IMG/VR virus record: IMGVR_UViG_3300027668_000010
Location: 1 to 64,000 of that record
From: a virus
DNA: 64,000 nt
Reading direction: 5' to 3' (one strand)
The notes under the pieces were generated by a model. The model was not told where the DNA came from and searched no databases. It worked only from the letters and a program-made list of their open reading frames with translations. A program made the translations under genes and the position numbers. The first letter of the stretch is position 1. The number at the start of each line of letters is the position of its first letter. This document shows, in pieces, positions 42,196 through 50,391 of this stretch.

Positions 42196-42227
42196 TTAGG
42201 AAATTAGAAATAGTTTTCGTATATTTG
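42196..42227 (+). promoter_or_regulatory. Early promoter for the gp32-uvsX operon
   Basis: TTAGG (42196-42200), then TATATTTG (42220-42227), an exact TAnnTTTG -7 element. The CC arm of the inverted repeat is missing here. It lies 40 bases before gp32. Confidence 0.7.
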
Positions 42228-42267
42228 TTTAAATAATAATAATTAATAACTAAAAACATAGTAAATT

Positions 42268-43074
42268 ATGGCAATTGATTTAAATGCAATTCGAAACAGA
42301 CTAGACAGTCTACAAACAAAGGTAACAAAAACAGATAACCTTTGGAAGCCGAAGCCCGGCAAACAGCAAGTAAGAATAGTACCTTACATCCACAACGAAT
42401 CCAATCCGTTTATTGAACTTTTCTTCCATTATGGTTTTGGTGGTAAGAATATTCTTTCACCCCAAACACATGGTGAAGCAGACCCATTAGTAGAGTTCGC
42501 TCAACAACTAAAGGCGACTGGTGATAGAAACGATTGGAATTTATCAAAAGATTTAACACCCAAAATGAGAACTTATGTTCCCGTTGTAGTTCGTGGTGAA
42601 GAATCAGAAGGAGTTAAGTTTTGGGGATTCGGTAAAACCGTATATCAAGAACTACTTGCTTTCTTTGCAGACCCAGACTATGGTGATTTAACAGACCCGA
42701 TTAGTGGTAGAGATATCACCGTTGAGTTTAAGACAGCAAAGGAGTTAGGTAAGAACTATCCTGAAACTTATATCAGAGTTAAACCAAATCAAACACCTAT
42801 TTCAGAAGATAAGAATGTTTTGACAATGTTGAAAGACCAAATTGAACTTCCTGGTATGTTCAAAAAATATGATTATGATGAAATGAAAGGTTTATTGGAA
42901 ACTTGGATGGAAACTGGGAAAGTTGGTGAAGATACGGAATCTGAAACTCAACCTACTCAAACAGAATCACCATTTAAAGGTGATACCCCACAAACATCAG
43001 CACCACAATCATCAGCACCTTCTTCGAAGGCAGCAGATGTAAAGGATGCATTTGATGATTTATTTAATAACTAA
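42268..43074 (+). CDS. 32: Single-stranded DNA-binding protein, gp32-like
   Basis: A 268-residue protein. Residues 1-200 form the OB-type core with LWKPKPGKQQVRIVPYIHN, PFIELFFHYGFGGKN and VKFWGFGKTVYQELLAFF, the gp32 hallmark strands. It is followed by a Ser/Pro/Thr-rich linker and an acidic tail ending VKDAFDDLFNN, which in T4 contacts replication partners. T4 gp32 holds zinc through His and three Cys; this protein has no Cys at all, so the zinc site is absent. It coats ssDNA during replication and recombination. First gene of an operon with uvsX and RNase H. Confidence 0.93.
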   Translation: MAIDLNAIRNRLDSLQTKVTKTDNLWKPKPGKQQVRIVPYIHNESNPFIELFFHYGFGGKNILSPQTHGEADPLVEFAQQLKATGDRNDWNLSKDLTPKMRTYVPVVVRGEESEGVKFWGFGKTVYQELLAFFADPDYGDLTDPISGRDITVEFKTAKELGKNYPETYIRVKPNQTPISEDKNVLTMLKDQIELPGMFKKYDYDEMKGLLETWMETGKVGEDTESETQPTQTESPFKGDTPQTSAPQSSAPSSKAADVKDAFDDLFNN

Positions 43075-43083
43075 AATTAGGAT

Positions 43084-44205
43084 ATGGCAACGAAACGTGA
43101 TGAATTATCTTCACTTCTCGCCAGTAATCTTAATAAAAAGTTCAAAGGACAGGCACAAGCTGCATATTTCTTAGATGGCTCAGAACAGACACCCACCGAT
43201 TTAACGGAGTGGGTGTCTACTGGGGATGATATGTTAGATTTAGCAATATCGAATCGACCGAATGGTGGGTTTCCTGTTGGACGAATAGTTGAGGTTACGG
43301 GTTTAGAAGCGAGTGGAAAATCTCTATTATCTGCACATACATTAGCAAACTGCCAGAAGAAGGGTGGGTTAGCAGTATACATAGATACAGAGAACGCTAT
43401 CAATCAAGAGTTTTTAGAAGCATTAGGTGTTGATACCGCAAAGTTACTTTATGTACCTTTGGAAACGGTAGAAGATATCTTTGATGCTATGGATTCGATT
43501 ATTGAATCAGTAAGAAAATCTGATAAGAAACGATTAGTAACAATTGTAGTTGATTCAGTAGCAGCTGCTACCACTAAGGTAGAACTTGCTGCAGATTATG
43601 ACCAAGCGGGTTATGCAACCCAAAAGGCTATAATCATTTCAAAAGCAATGAGAAAGATTACAAATCTTATCGGAAGAGAAAGAATCTTAGTGGTATTTAC
43701 AAATCAACTGAGAGTTAGAATGGGAGTATCCTTTGGAGACCCATATACAACATCAGGTGGTAAAGCATTAGGGTTTCACGCATCTTGTAGATTGAGAATG
43801 AAACAGATGGGTAAACTTAACGCTAAAATCGGTGGGGTTGAACAAGCAGTTGGTATTAAGACTAGAGTTCAGGTTATTAAAAACCGAATGGGACCACCAT
43901 TACGTTCAATAGATTTTGAAATATATTTTGATAGGGGAATTGATAGATATGCTTCATGGCTTAACACTATGAAAACATATAAGTTACTAGAACAAGGTGG
44001 TGCATGGTACACATGGACTTCCAAAGAGACTGGTGAGATTATTAAATTCCAAGCAAAAGATTTTCAAGGTAAATTGGATGAGAAGCCAGAGATAAAGGAG
44101 GAAATGTATAAACAAATTTGTGATGCATATATTTTAGGATACAAAGAAGCATCCGAAAACGCAAACACAGATACAACCCAATTAGATGATACACACGAAA
44201 TATAA
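43084..44205 (+). CDS. uvsX: RecA-like recombinase, UvsX-type
   Basis: A 373-residue RecA-family ATPase. Walker A GLEASGKS (about 74-81), YIDTENAI, Walker B TIVVDSVAAA, loop GYATQKAIIISKAMRKI, then FTNQLRVRMGVSFGDPYTTS and GGKALGFHASCRLRMKQMG. It catalyses strand exchange with gp32 in recombination-dependent replication. AGGA lies just before ATG 43084, nine bases after gp32 stops. The C-terminus is acidic and Thr-rich. Confidence 0.94.
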   Translation: MATKRDELSSLLASNLNKKFKGQAQAAYFLDGSEQTPTDLTEWVSTGDDMLDLAISNRPNGGFPVGRIVEVTGLEASGKSLLSAHTLANCQKKGGLAVYIDTENAINQEFLEALGVDTAKLLYVPLETVEDIFDAMDSIIESVRKSDKKRLVTIVVDSVAAATTKVELAADYDQAGYATQKAIIISKAMRKITNLIGRERILVVFTNQLRVRMGVSFGDPYTTSGGKALGFHASCRLRMKQMGKLNAKIGGVEQAVGIKTRVQVIKNRMGPPLRSIDFEIYFDRGIDRYASWLNTMKTYKLLEQGGAWYTWTSKETGEIIKFQAKDFQGKLDEKPEIKEEMYKQICDAYILGYKEASENANTDTTQLDDTHEI

Positions 44206-44209
44206 AGAA

Positions 44210-45223
44210 ATGGTTGACAATCTATCAGAAACAAAACATGGTGATGTTAATGATAAAGTAATGATTGTTGATGGATTGAATATGTTTATCAGATGTTTTG
44301 GGGCAGTTCCAACTTTAAATGATGATGGGAATCACGTCGGTGGGGTAACAGGTTTTCTGTTATCCCTCGGCGCTCTTATCCGAAACAATAAACCTACCAG
44401 GGTTTTTATGGTATTTGATGGAAAGGGTGGTTCTACTCGTAGAAAGAAAATGTATAAAGGTTATAAGGAAGGTAGAACTGGAATGACTAAAGTAAACAGA
44501 TTAGCTGGATACGAAGATTTAGAAGACCAGAGAGAATCTATGAAGAATCAATTCAATACGTTGATGAGATACTTAGATTTACTTCCAATCGATGTATGTT
44601 TTGTAGATTACGTTGAGGCTGATGATATTATGGCATATGCTGCAAAGCATGTATTCAAAAAAGAAGTTTTGATAGTATCATCTGATAAGGACTTTCTACA
44701 ATTAGTGGATGATAGGATATCAGTATGGCAACCGATAAAGAAAAAGATGATGTACAAAGATGATGTTCAAAAATTATATGGAGTTCCATCAAAGAACTTA
44801 GTGTATTTCAGAATCTTCGATGGGGATAAATCAGATAATATTCCAGGTGTTAAGGGTGTAGGTCCTAAAACAATTTTAAATAAGTTACCATTCCTTCAAG
44901 AAGATAATATGAGTATGGAGAAATTGTTTGAAAATGTAGAGAAGCTTGATGATGAGAAGTTAAAGGCAAAAATAATGAATAGTAAAGATGTATTAACATT
45001 GAACTACGATTTAATGCAGTTAAAAGAACCAGATATGTTGAGTGCAGCAATAACCTCAACAGTCCGTAGCATGATAGATTCACCAATTGAAGGATTAAAC
45101 TCATTTCAGTTCAAAAAAGATTTTATGGTTGATAAACTATACACTGCTTTTAAGAATATAGAGGTATGGTTATCAAACACTTGGACCGAATTAGACACCT
45201 ATTCAAAACAAACTAGAAAATAG
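44210..45223 (+). CDS. rnh: 5'-3' exonuclease / RNase H, FEN family
   Basis: A 337-residue FEN-type nuclease. VMIVDGLNMFIRCF carries the first catalytic Asp, VFDGKGGSTRRKKMYKGYK the second block, DYVEADDIMAY and SSDKDFLQLVDD the acidic metal cluster, and FDGDKSDNIPGVKGVGPKTI the helix-3-turn-helix DNA-binding motif. It removes RNA primers and processes flaps, as T4 RNase H does. I prefer ATG 44210, four bases after the uvsX stop codon; ATG 44186 would overlap uvsX by 20 bases. Confidence 0.92.
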   Translation: MVDNLSETKHGDVNDKVMIVDGLNMFIRCFGAVPTLNDDGNHVGGVTGFLLSLGALIRNNKPTRVFMVFDGKGGSTRRKKMYKGYKEGRTGMTKVNRLAGYEDLEDQRESMKNQFNTLMRYLDLLPIDVCFVDYVEADDIMAYAAKHVFKKEVLIVSSDKDFLQLVDDRISVWQPIKKKMMYKDDVQKLYGVPSKNLVYFRIFDGDKSDNIPGVKGVGPKTILNKLPFLQEDNMSMEKLFENVEKLDDEKLKAKIMNSKDVLTLNYDLMQLKEPDMLSAAITSTVRSMIDSPIEGLNSFQFKKDFMVDKLYTAFKNIEVWLSNTWTELDTYSKQTRK

Positions 45224-45224
45224 C

Positions 45225-45255
45225 TTGTTAGTTTAGAATAAAAGTCGTATATTTA
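45225..45255 (+). promoter_or_regulatory. Early promoter
   Basis: TTG (45225-45227), 20 bases, TATATTTA (45248-45255). It has no clear inverted repeat at -33, and it lies 20 bases before the helicase start. Confidence 0.6.
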
Positions 45256-45275
45256 CAAAGTACTAATAAAAAACT

Positions 45276-46634
45276 ATGGATACATTCGGGCAGAAATTTG
45301 GGACTAGCTTTCAAATAAAAATAATATCAGCGTTATTATCTGATAGAATATTCCTACAAACGGTATATGATATCTTAAAGCCTGAGGCGTTCGATTCGGA
45401 GGCTAATGAGTGGTTAGTAAAGATAATACTAAAACATTTTGATGAATTTTCCAAATTACCCACCTTAGATGTATTCAAAGTTGAAATAGATAAGGTACAA
45501 AGGGATGTACTAAAACAAACGGTTTTAGATAACTTAAAGCAAGTTTGGAATAAGTTAGAATCTGATGATTTAGAGTATGTTAAGGAACAAACGTTGGAGT
45601 TTTGTAAAAACCAAAACTTTAAGGGTGCTATCTTAGAATCTGTTCAATTACTTGAAGAAGGTAAGTTTGATGTTATCAAAGAAAAGATTGATAACGCTAT
45701 GAAATCAGGTCAAGATACTGATATCGGACATGAGTACAAAGCTGATGTTAAACAAAGGTATGAAGAAAACATTAGAAATGTTATTCCGACTGGATGGGAT
45801 GTTGTTGATGAATTAGTTGATGGTGGGTTTGGAAAGGGTGAACTTATACTATTTGCGGCACCTCCGGGTATTGGTAAATCTTGGGCATTAATTAATGTTG
45901 GGATGGCAGCTGTAAAAGCTGGTAAAACTGTGGTTCATTATACATTAGAGTTAAACGAAGGTTATGTAGGTCAGAGATATGATGCTATACTAACAGGTAC
46001 AGCAGTACCTAACCTAAAATATAACATCGAAGAAGTAGAACGACAGGTTTCTAATTTATCAGGTGAATTGATAGTTAAGTATTGGCCTACTAAATCTGCT
46101 GGATTGAACGCAATAAGAGCGAGTCTTGATAAATTAACATTGCAGGGTAAGAAACCTGATGTGATAATTTGTGATTACGCAGATTTATTATTGGGTAATA
46201 GTAGAAAAGAACGACACGAAGAGTTGGAAGAGTTAGTAGAAGGATTACGAGGTATTGCTGGTGAATATGAATGTCCGTTATATACAGCATCACAAATTAA
46301 TCGAAGTGGAGCAGATGCAGATGTTATTACAGGCACATCAATAGCAGGTTCATTCTCAAAATTGATGACTGCTGATTTTGTGGTATCATTGAGTAGAAAG
46401 ATTGAAGATAAATTAGCAGGAACGGGTCGATGGCACGTAATTAAAAACAGATTTGGGCCAGATGGAATGACTCTACCATCTAAAGCAAATATGAGTAATG
46501 GTAGGATGGATATTTATTCAGATGATAGCATTGATGGTAAAAAAACTCAAAGTGATATGAATAAAGGTGAATCATTAGTTCGTAAGAATTTATTACAAAA
46601 ATACAACGAATTAAAAACAGATACCGATTTTTAA
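45276..46634 (+). CDS. 41: Replicative DNA helicase, gp41/DnaB-like
   Basis: A 452-residue hexameric helicase. The N-terminal domain (about 1-150) is helical. The RecA-type core has GGFGKGELILFAAPPGIGKS (Walker A AAPPGIGKS), VVHYTLELNEGYVGQRYDA (H1a), PDVIICDYADLL (Walker B) and PLYTASQINRSGADA (sensor Gln). It should unwind the fork with gp43 and a primase that is not seen in this window. A-rich leader without Shine-Dalgarno. Confidence 0.95.
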   Translation: MDTFGQKFGTSFQIKIISALLSDRIFLQTVYDILKPEAFDSEANEWLVKIILKHFDEFSKLPTLDVFKVEIDKVQRDVLKQTVLDNLKQVWNKLESDDLEYVKEQTLEFCKNQNFKGAILESVQLLEEGKFDVIKEKIDNAMKSGQDTDIGHEYKADVKQRYEENIRNVIPTGWDVVDELVDGGFGKGELILFAAPPGIGKSWALINVGMAAVKAGKTVVHYTLELNEGYVGQRYDAILTGTAVPNLKYNIEEVERQVSNLSGELIVKYWPTKSAGLNAIRASLDKLTLQGKKPDVIICDYADLLLGNSRKERHEELEELVEGLRGIAGEYECPLYTASQINRSGADADVITGTSIAGSFSKLMTADFVVSLSRKIEDKLAGTGRWHVIKNRFGPDGMTLPSKANMSNGRMDIYSDDSIDGKKTQSDMNKGESLVRKNLLQKYNELKTDTDF

Positions 46635-46637
46635 TCT

Positions 46638-46646
46638 ATATTTATT
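46638..46646 (+). promoter_or_regulatory. Late-type box ATATTTATT before nrdB
   Basis: CTATATTTATTATCACC lies 43 bases upstream of nrdB. It is one of two late-type boxes seen within or beyond the replication region, and the gene behind it has AAAGGA. Confidence 0.4.
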
Positions 46647-46689
46647 ATCACCCCAAATAAGTTAAATTAACAAAATTAAAAGGAAAAGA

Positions 46690-47682
46690 ATGGCATTATT
46701 TAAAGAAAGAATGGAGTATAAACCATTCGAATATCCAGAGTATTATACCGAAGGTTGGTTGAAGCAAGCACAAGCATTTTGGTTACATACTGAGATACCA
46801 ATGCAAGGTGATATTAAAGATTGGAATGAAAATTTAACTAAAGAGGAAAAGAATTTAGTTGGTAATATTCTTTTAGGATTTTCACAAACAGAATGTGCAG
46901 TATCCGATTATTGGACTACTATGGTTACTAAGTGGTTTCCAAAGCACGAAATTAAACAAATGGCTATGATGTTCGGTTCGCAAGAAACAATTCATGCAAC
47001 TGCATATTCATACCTAAACGAATCTTTAGGATTAGAAGATTTTGAAGCATTCCTACACGAACCTGCAATAGCAGAGAAGTTTGATTTTCTAACATCTACT
47101 ACATCCGAATGGACACATACGGATTTACAAACAAATCCTATAGCACGAAAAGAAGTAGCCAGGTCATTAGCAATATTCTCAGCATTCGCCGAAGGGGTAT
47201 CTTTATATAGTTCTTTCGCAGTTCTATATAGTTTTCAAATGAGAAATCTTTTAAAAGGTATTGGACAGCAAATGAAATGGAGTGTAAGAGATGAATCTTT
47301 ACATTCGAAGATGGGTTGTCAGTTATTCAGAGAAATGTGTAATGAATATCCTGAACTTTTTGAAGAAGTTAAGGATGATGTGCATGAAGCAGCAAAACAT
47401 ATGATAGAAATGGAACATAAGTTCATTGATATGATATTTGAGCAGGGTGATTTAGAAAACTTAAAATCATCTGATTTAAAAGAGTTTATCTCAAAAAGAG
47501 GTAATGAAAAGTTAAAAGAATTAGGATACGAACCTACATTTGAATTTAATGATAAGAAAGCATCTAATTTAGATTGGTTTTATCATCTTACCGGGGGAAT
47601 AACCCACACCGATTTCTTCGCAGTAAGACCAACTGATTATGCAAAGGCTGGTGAAGGTGAAGATTTTAGTGATATGTGGTAA
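46690..47682 (+). CDS. nrdB: Ribonucleotide reductase, class I beta subunit
   Basis: A 330-residue NrdB. The dimetal site is visible as SQETIHATAY, in which Glu, His and Tyr keep the E-x2-H-x3-Y spacing of the E. coli radical site (Tyr122 equivalent). FAEGVSLYSSFAVLYSFQ and VRDESLHSKMG supply the second Glu/His set. The C-terminal acidic tail ends SDMW. It makes the tyrosyl radical for NrdA, supplying dNTPs. It begins an nrdB-mazG-nrdA operon. Confidence 0.95.
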   Translation: MALFKERMEYKPFEYPEYYTEGWLKQAQAFWLHTEIPMQGDIKDWNENLTKEEKNLVGNILLGFSQTECAVSDYWTTMVTKWFPKHEIKQMAMMFGSQETIHATAYSYLNESLGLEDFEAFLHEPAIAEKFDFLTSTTSEWTHTDLQTNPIARKEVARSLAIFSAFAEGVSLYSSFAVLYSFQMRNLLKGIGQQMKWSVRDESLHSKMGCQLFREMCNEYPELFEEVKDDVHEAAKHMIEMEHKFIDMIFEQGDLENLKSSDLKEFISKRGNEKLKELGYEPTFEFNDKKASNLDWFYHLTGGITHTDFFAVRPTDYAKAGEGEDFSDMW

Positions 47683-47703
47683 TAATAAAAAAAAGAATAA
47701 GTT

Positions 47704-48003
47704 ATGGAATTTAATGAATTAATTACAAACGTAATAGGGTGGGCTGAAGATAAAGATATCTTAAAAGCTGAAAACGCACCTAAACAAATGTTAAAAGTTG
47801 TAGAAGAAGTTGGAGAAACTGCTGGGGCTTTACTTAAAAACAATAGGGATGAATTGATAGATGGTATTGGTGATTCCTTTGTAACATTGATTATATTATC
47901 AATGCAGTTAGGAGTACATCCATCCGAATGTTTAGAAGCGGCTTGGAATGAAATAAAAGACCGTAAAGGTGAAACTAAAAATGGGGTATTCATAAAAGAA
48001 TGA
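47704..48003 (+). CDS. MazG-like nucleotide pyrophosphohydrolase
   Basis: A 99-residue all-alpha NTP-PPase. KVVEEVGETAGALLKN (EExxE helix, about 32-47) and ELIDGIGDSFVTLIIL (DxxxD helix, about 52-67) supply the Mg-binding residues, and AWNEIKDRKGETKNG matches the conserved C-terminus. It may hydrolyse non-canonical NTPs or (p)ppGpp-type nucleotides. It lies between nrdB and nrdA, overlapping nrdA by ATGA. Confidence 0.87.
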   Translation: MEFNELITNVIGWAEDKDILKAENAPKQMLKVVEEVGETAGALLKNNRDELIDGIGDSFVTLIILSMQLGVHPSECLEAAWNEIKDRKGETKNGVFIKE

Positions 48004-49772
48004 AAAATCACGGAGAAGAATTAGGATGGGAGTTGGATGTCGATTTCCCATCATGGGCAAATACAGAAATATATGTTAAAACAATTAGTAAAGGTTACCT
48101 TTTGGAAGGAGAAACTCCGAAAGATGCGTATTGGCGTGTCGCTACTAAAGTCGCCCGCCGTTTGGAACGGGGTGATATGGCCTCTAAGTTTTTTGATTAT
48201 ATTTGGCGTGGTTGGCTTAATCTTGCTACTCCCGTTTTATCTAATACGGGTACTGATAGGGGTTTGCCGATATCTTGTTTTGGAGTTGATGTTGGTGATT
48301 CGATTCAAGAAATCGGAACCAAAAACTTAGAAATGATGCTACTCGCCAAAAGTGGTGGTGGTGTTGGGTTCGGTATGAATATGATTAGACCCGCTGGTAG
48401 TAAAATCAATCAAAATGGAACATCAGATGGTGTAGTGCCATTTGCTAAGATATTTGATTCAACTATTATAGCTACCAATCAAGGTTCAGTTCGTAGAGGT
48501 GCTGCATCAGTAAACTTAAACATAGAACATGGTGATTTTGATGAATGGATTGATATTCGTGAACCAAAGGGTGATGTAAACAGACAATGTTTAAATTTAC
48601 ATCAATGTGTAGTTGTTGGTGATAAGTTCATGCGACAATTAGAAGATGGAGATGCTGAAGCCCGTAGAAAGTGGAGTAAAGTAATTCAGAAACGTAAAGC
48701 AACTGGTGAACCTTATATTATGTATAAAGGTAATATCAATAAAGCAAATCCAGAAGCATATAAACATAATGGATTAAAAGTTCATATGACAAACATATGT
48801 TCTGAGATTACATTACATACAGATGAGAATCATTCATTCGTATGTTGTTTATCTTCTCTTAACCTTTCAAAATACGATGAGTGGAAAGATACAGATTTAA
48901 TTTATACAGCAACTTGGTTTTTAGATGGTGTATTAGATGAGTTTATTCAAAAAGCAAAAAATATGCGTGGTTTTGAAAACTCAGTACGTTCTGCTGAAAA
49001 GGGTAGAGCATTAGGATTAGGTGTATTAGGATGGCATACTTACTTACAACAAAGAGGTATTCCATTTGATTCATTAACCGCACAATTTGAAACTCGTAAA
49101 ATATTCTCTCAAATGAAGATTGAATCTGAAAGAGCAAGTAGAGATATGGCAGATGTTTACGGAGAACCACTATGGTGTGTTGGTACTGGGTTGAGAAATA
49201 CTCACCTAAGAGCAATTGCACCAACGGTATCTAACTCTAAATTAAGTGGTAACGTTTCTCCAGGTATTGAACCTTGGGCAGCAAATGTATTTACTGAACA
49301 AACTTCAAAAGGTACGTTTATTAGAAAAAACAGAGAATTAGAAAAAGTTCTTCGTAAAGCTGGAATCAACACCAAAGATACTTGGGATAAGATACTTGCT
49401 GATGGTGGTAGTATTCAGGATATAGCTGAATTAGATAATTGGTTATATTGTGATAATAAACTTACAAATATATCAGAAGTAGGTGAAGGTATTGAGTGTG
49501 ATAAGGTAAAGGATGTATTTAAAACCTTTAAGGAAATCAATCAATTAGAATTGGTTAGACAAGCTGGTATTAGACAACAATATATCGACCAATCAGTATC
49601 ATTGAACTTAGCATTCCCATCTGAGGCAACTCCGAAATGGCTTAATCTCGTACACATGGAAGCGTGGAAGCAAGGTGTAAAAACACTTTACTATACGAGA
49701 ACCGAATCAGTACTTAGAGGTGATATAGCACAAAAGGCAATGGATGCAGACTGTATAAGTTGTGACGGATAG
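48000..49772 (+). CDS. nrdA: Ribonucleotide reductase, class I alpha subunit, short form
   Basis: A 590-residue NrdA, shorter than the E. coli enzyme (761) because the N-terminal ATP cone is missing. Key residues: PVLSNTGTDRGLPISCF (first active-site Cys), NICSE (the thiyl-radical Cys with Asn and Glu), FVCCLSSLNL (partner Cys) and a C-terminal ADCISCDG redox pair. Without the cone, activity should escape ATP/dATP on-off control, which suits a phage. The ATGA overlap with the MazG-like gene couples them. Three hairpins follow the stop codon. Confidence 0.95.
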   Translation: MKNHGEELGWELDVDFPSWANTEIYVKTISKGYLLEGETPKDAYWRVATKVARRLERGDMASKFFDYIWRGWLNLATPVLSNTGTDRGLPISCFGVDVGDSIQEIGTKNLEMMLLAKSGGGVGFGMNMIRPAGSKINQNGTSDGVVPFAKIFDSTIIATNQGSVRRGAASVNLNIEHGDFDEWIDIREPKGDVNRQCLNLHQCVVVGDKFMRQLEDGDAEARRKWSKVIQKRKATGEPYIMYKGNINKANPEAYKHNGLKVHMTNICSEITLHTDENHSFVCCLSSLNLSKYDEWKDTDLIYTATWFLDGVLDEFIQKAKNMRGFENSVRSAEKGRALGLGVLGWHTYLQQRGIPFDSLTAQFETRKIFSQMKIESERASRDMADVYGEPLWCVGTGLRNTHLRAIAPTVSNSKLSGNVSPGIEPWAANVFTEQTSKGTFIRKNRELEKVLRKAGINTKDTWDKILADGGSIQDIAELDNWLYCDNKLTNISEVGEGIECDKVKDVFKTFKEINQLELVRQAGIRQQYIDQSVSLNLAFPSEATPKWLNLVHMEAWKQGVKTLYYTRTESVLRGDIAQKAMDADCISCDG

Positions 49773-49780
49773 AAGATAGT

Positions 49781-49860
49781 GTGGTCTAACGACCACCTTT
49801 AGGACCGTTACTCGTAACGGACGAGATGGGGAGATTCGCTACCTCCCCATTTCATTTTTG
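49781..49860 (+). terminator. Triple hairpin ending in a terminator
   Basis: Three consecutive perfect stems: GTGGTC/GACCAC (49781-49796), CCGTTA/TAACGG with CTCG loop (49805-49820) and TGGGGAG/CTCCCCA (49827-49849) followed by TTTCATTTTT. The last is an intrinsic terminator for the nrd operon. The first two may stabilise the transcript 3' end or form a small RNA. Confidence 0.75.
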
Positions 49861-49883
49861 ATAACAATTAAAATAAAAGCATT

Positions 49884-50123
49884 ATGAAATATTTATACTT
49901 CTCAGCAGCTTGGTGTGGCCCATGCAAAACATTAGCACCGATTATGGCTCAAGTAGGCCAATCAGTATCAGTTCAAAAAATCGATGTGGATTCACAATCA
50001 GCATTAGCATCACAATACAACGTTAGGAATGTACCAACTGTGATATTAATAAATGGGTCAACTGAAGTAAAAAGATTCGTTGGGATTCAGTCAAAAGAAA
50101 CTTATATAAATGCCGCAAGATAA
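49884..50123 (+). CDS. Thioredoxin / glutaredoxin-like reductant
   Basis: A 79-residue minimal thioredoxin. FSAAWCGPCKTLAPIM holds the WCGPC active site at residues 10-14, and VRNVPTVILING the cis-Pro loop. It lacks the N-terminal strand and helix of bacterial thioredoxin (about 105 residues). It presumably reduces the NrdA C-terminal cysteines. Placed right after the nrd operon terminator with an AT-rich leader. Confidence 0.93.
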   Translation: MKYLYFSAAWCGPCKTLAPIMAQVGQSVSVQKIDVDSQSALASQYNVRNVPTVILINGSTEVKRFVGIQSKETYINAAR

Positions 50124-50124
50124 A

Positions 50125-50156
50125 TTAGGAAATTCCAAAAAAAAGTTGTATATTTA
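50125..50156 (+). promoter_or_regulatory. Early promoter with inverted repeat at -33
   Basis: TTAGGAAATTCCAAA (perfect GGAAATTCC core), then TATATTTA (50149-50156) and CAATAAG. It lies 25 bases before the HTH protein start. Confidence 0.75.
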
Positions 50157-50181
50157 CAATAAGAAACAGTTACGAAAGAAA

Positions 50182-50385
50182 ATGGCACTACGAGGGGAAT
50201 CACATCCAGCACATAAGCTTACGGAAGAGCAGGTTACATCTATTAGAACCCTATATAAAATAGGACACCGAAACATCAAAGTTTTGGCGAGAAATAATGG
50301 AGTATCACCAGCTAACATCCGTAGGATTGTAAAGGGTGAGACTTGGAGACATTTATTGCACGGAAAATTCAATGATTATCAATAA
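50182..50385 (+). CDS. Small helix-turn-helix protein of NUMOD type
   Basis: A 67-residue protein: HPAHKLTEEQVTSIRTLY, then VLARNNGVSPANIRRIVKGE and TWRHL, the helix-turn-helix pattern found as the DNA-recognition tail of phage HNH homing endonucleases (NUMOD-like). No HNH domain is present. It may be a free-standing regulator or a remnant. ATG 50182 is chosen because it follows the promoter; an upstream start at 50110 would overlap the thioredoxin gene and the promoter. Confidence 0.7.
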   Translation: MALRGESHPAHKLTEEQVTSIRTLYKIGHRNIKVLARNNGVSPANIRRIVKGETWRHLLHGKFNDYQ

Positions 50386-50391
50386 TCAGTT

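Noticed and set aside
41957-42267. Possible tRNA genes in the gene-free gap
   Set aside because: The short stems do not assemble into a cloverleaf, and no T-arm GTTC-A or acceptor pairing is seen. I found no tRNA elsewhere either, though I could not run a scan.
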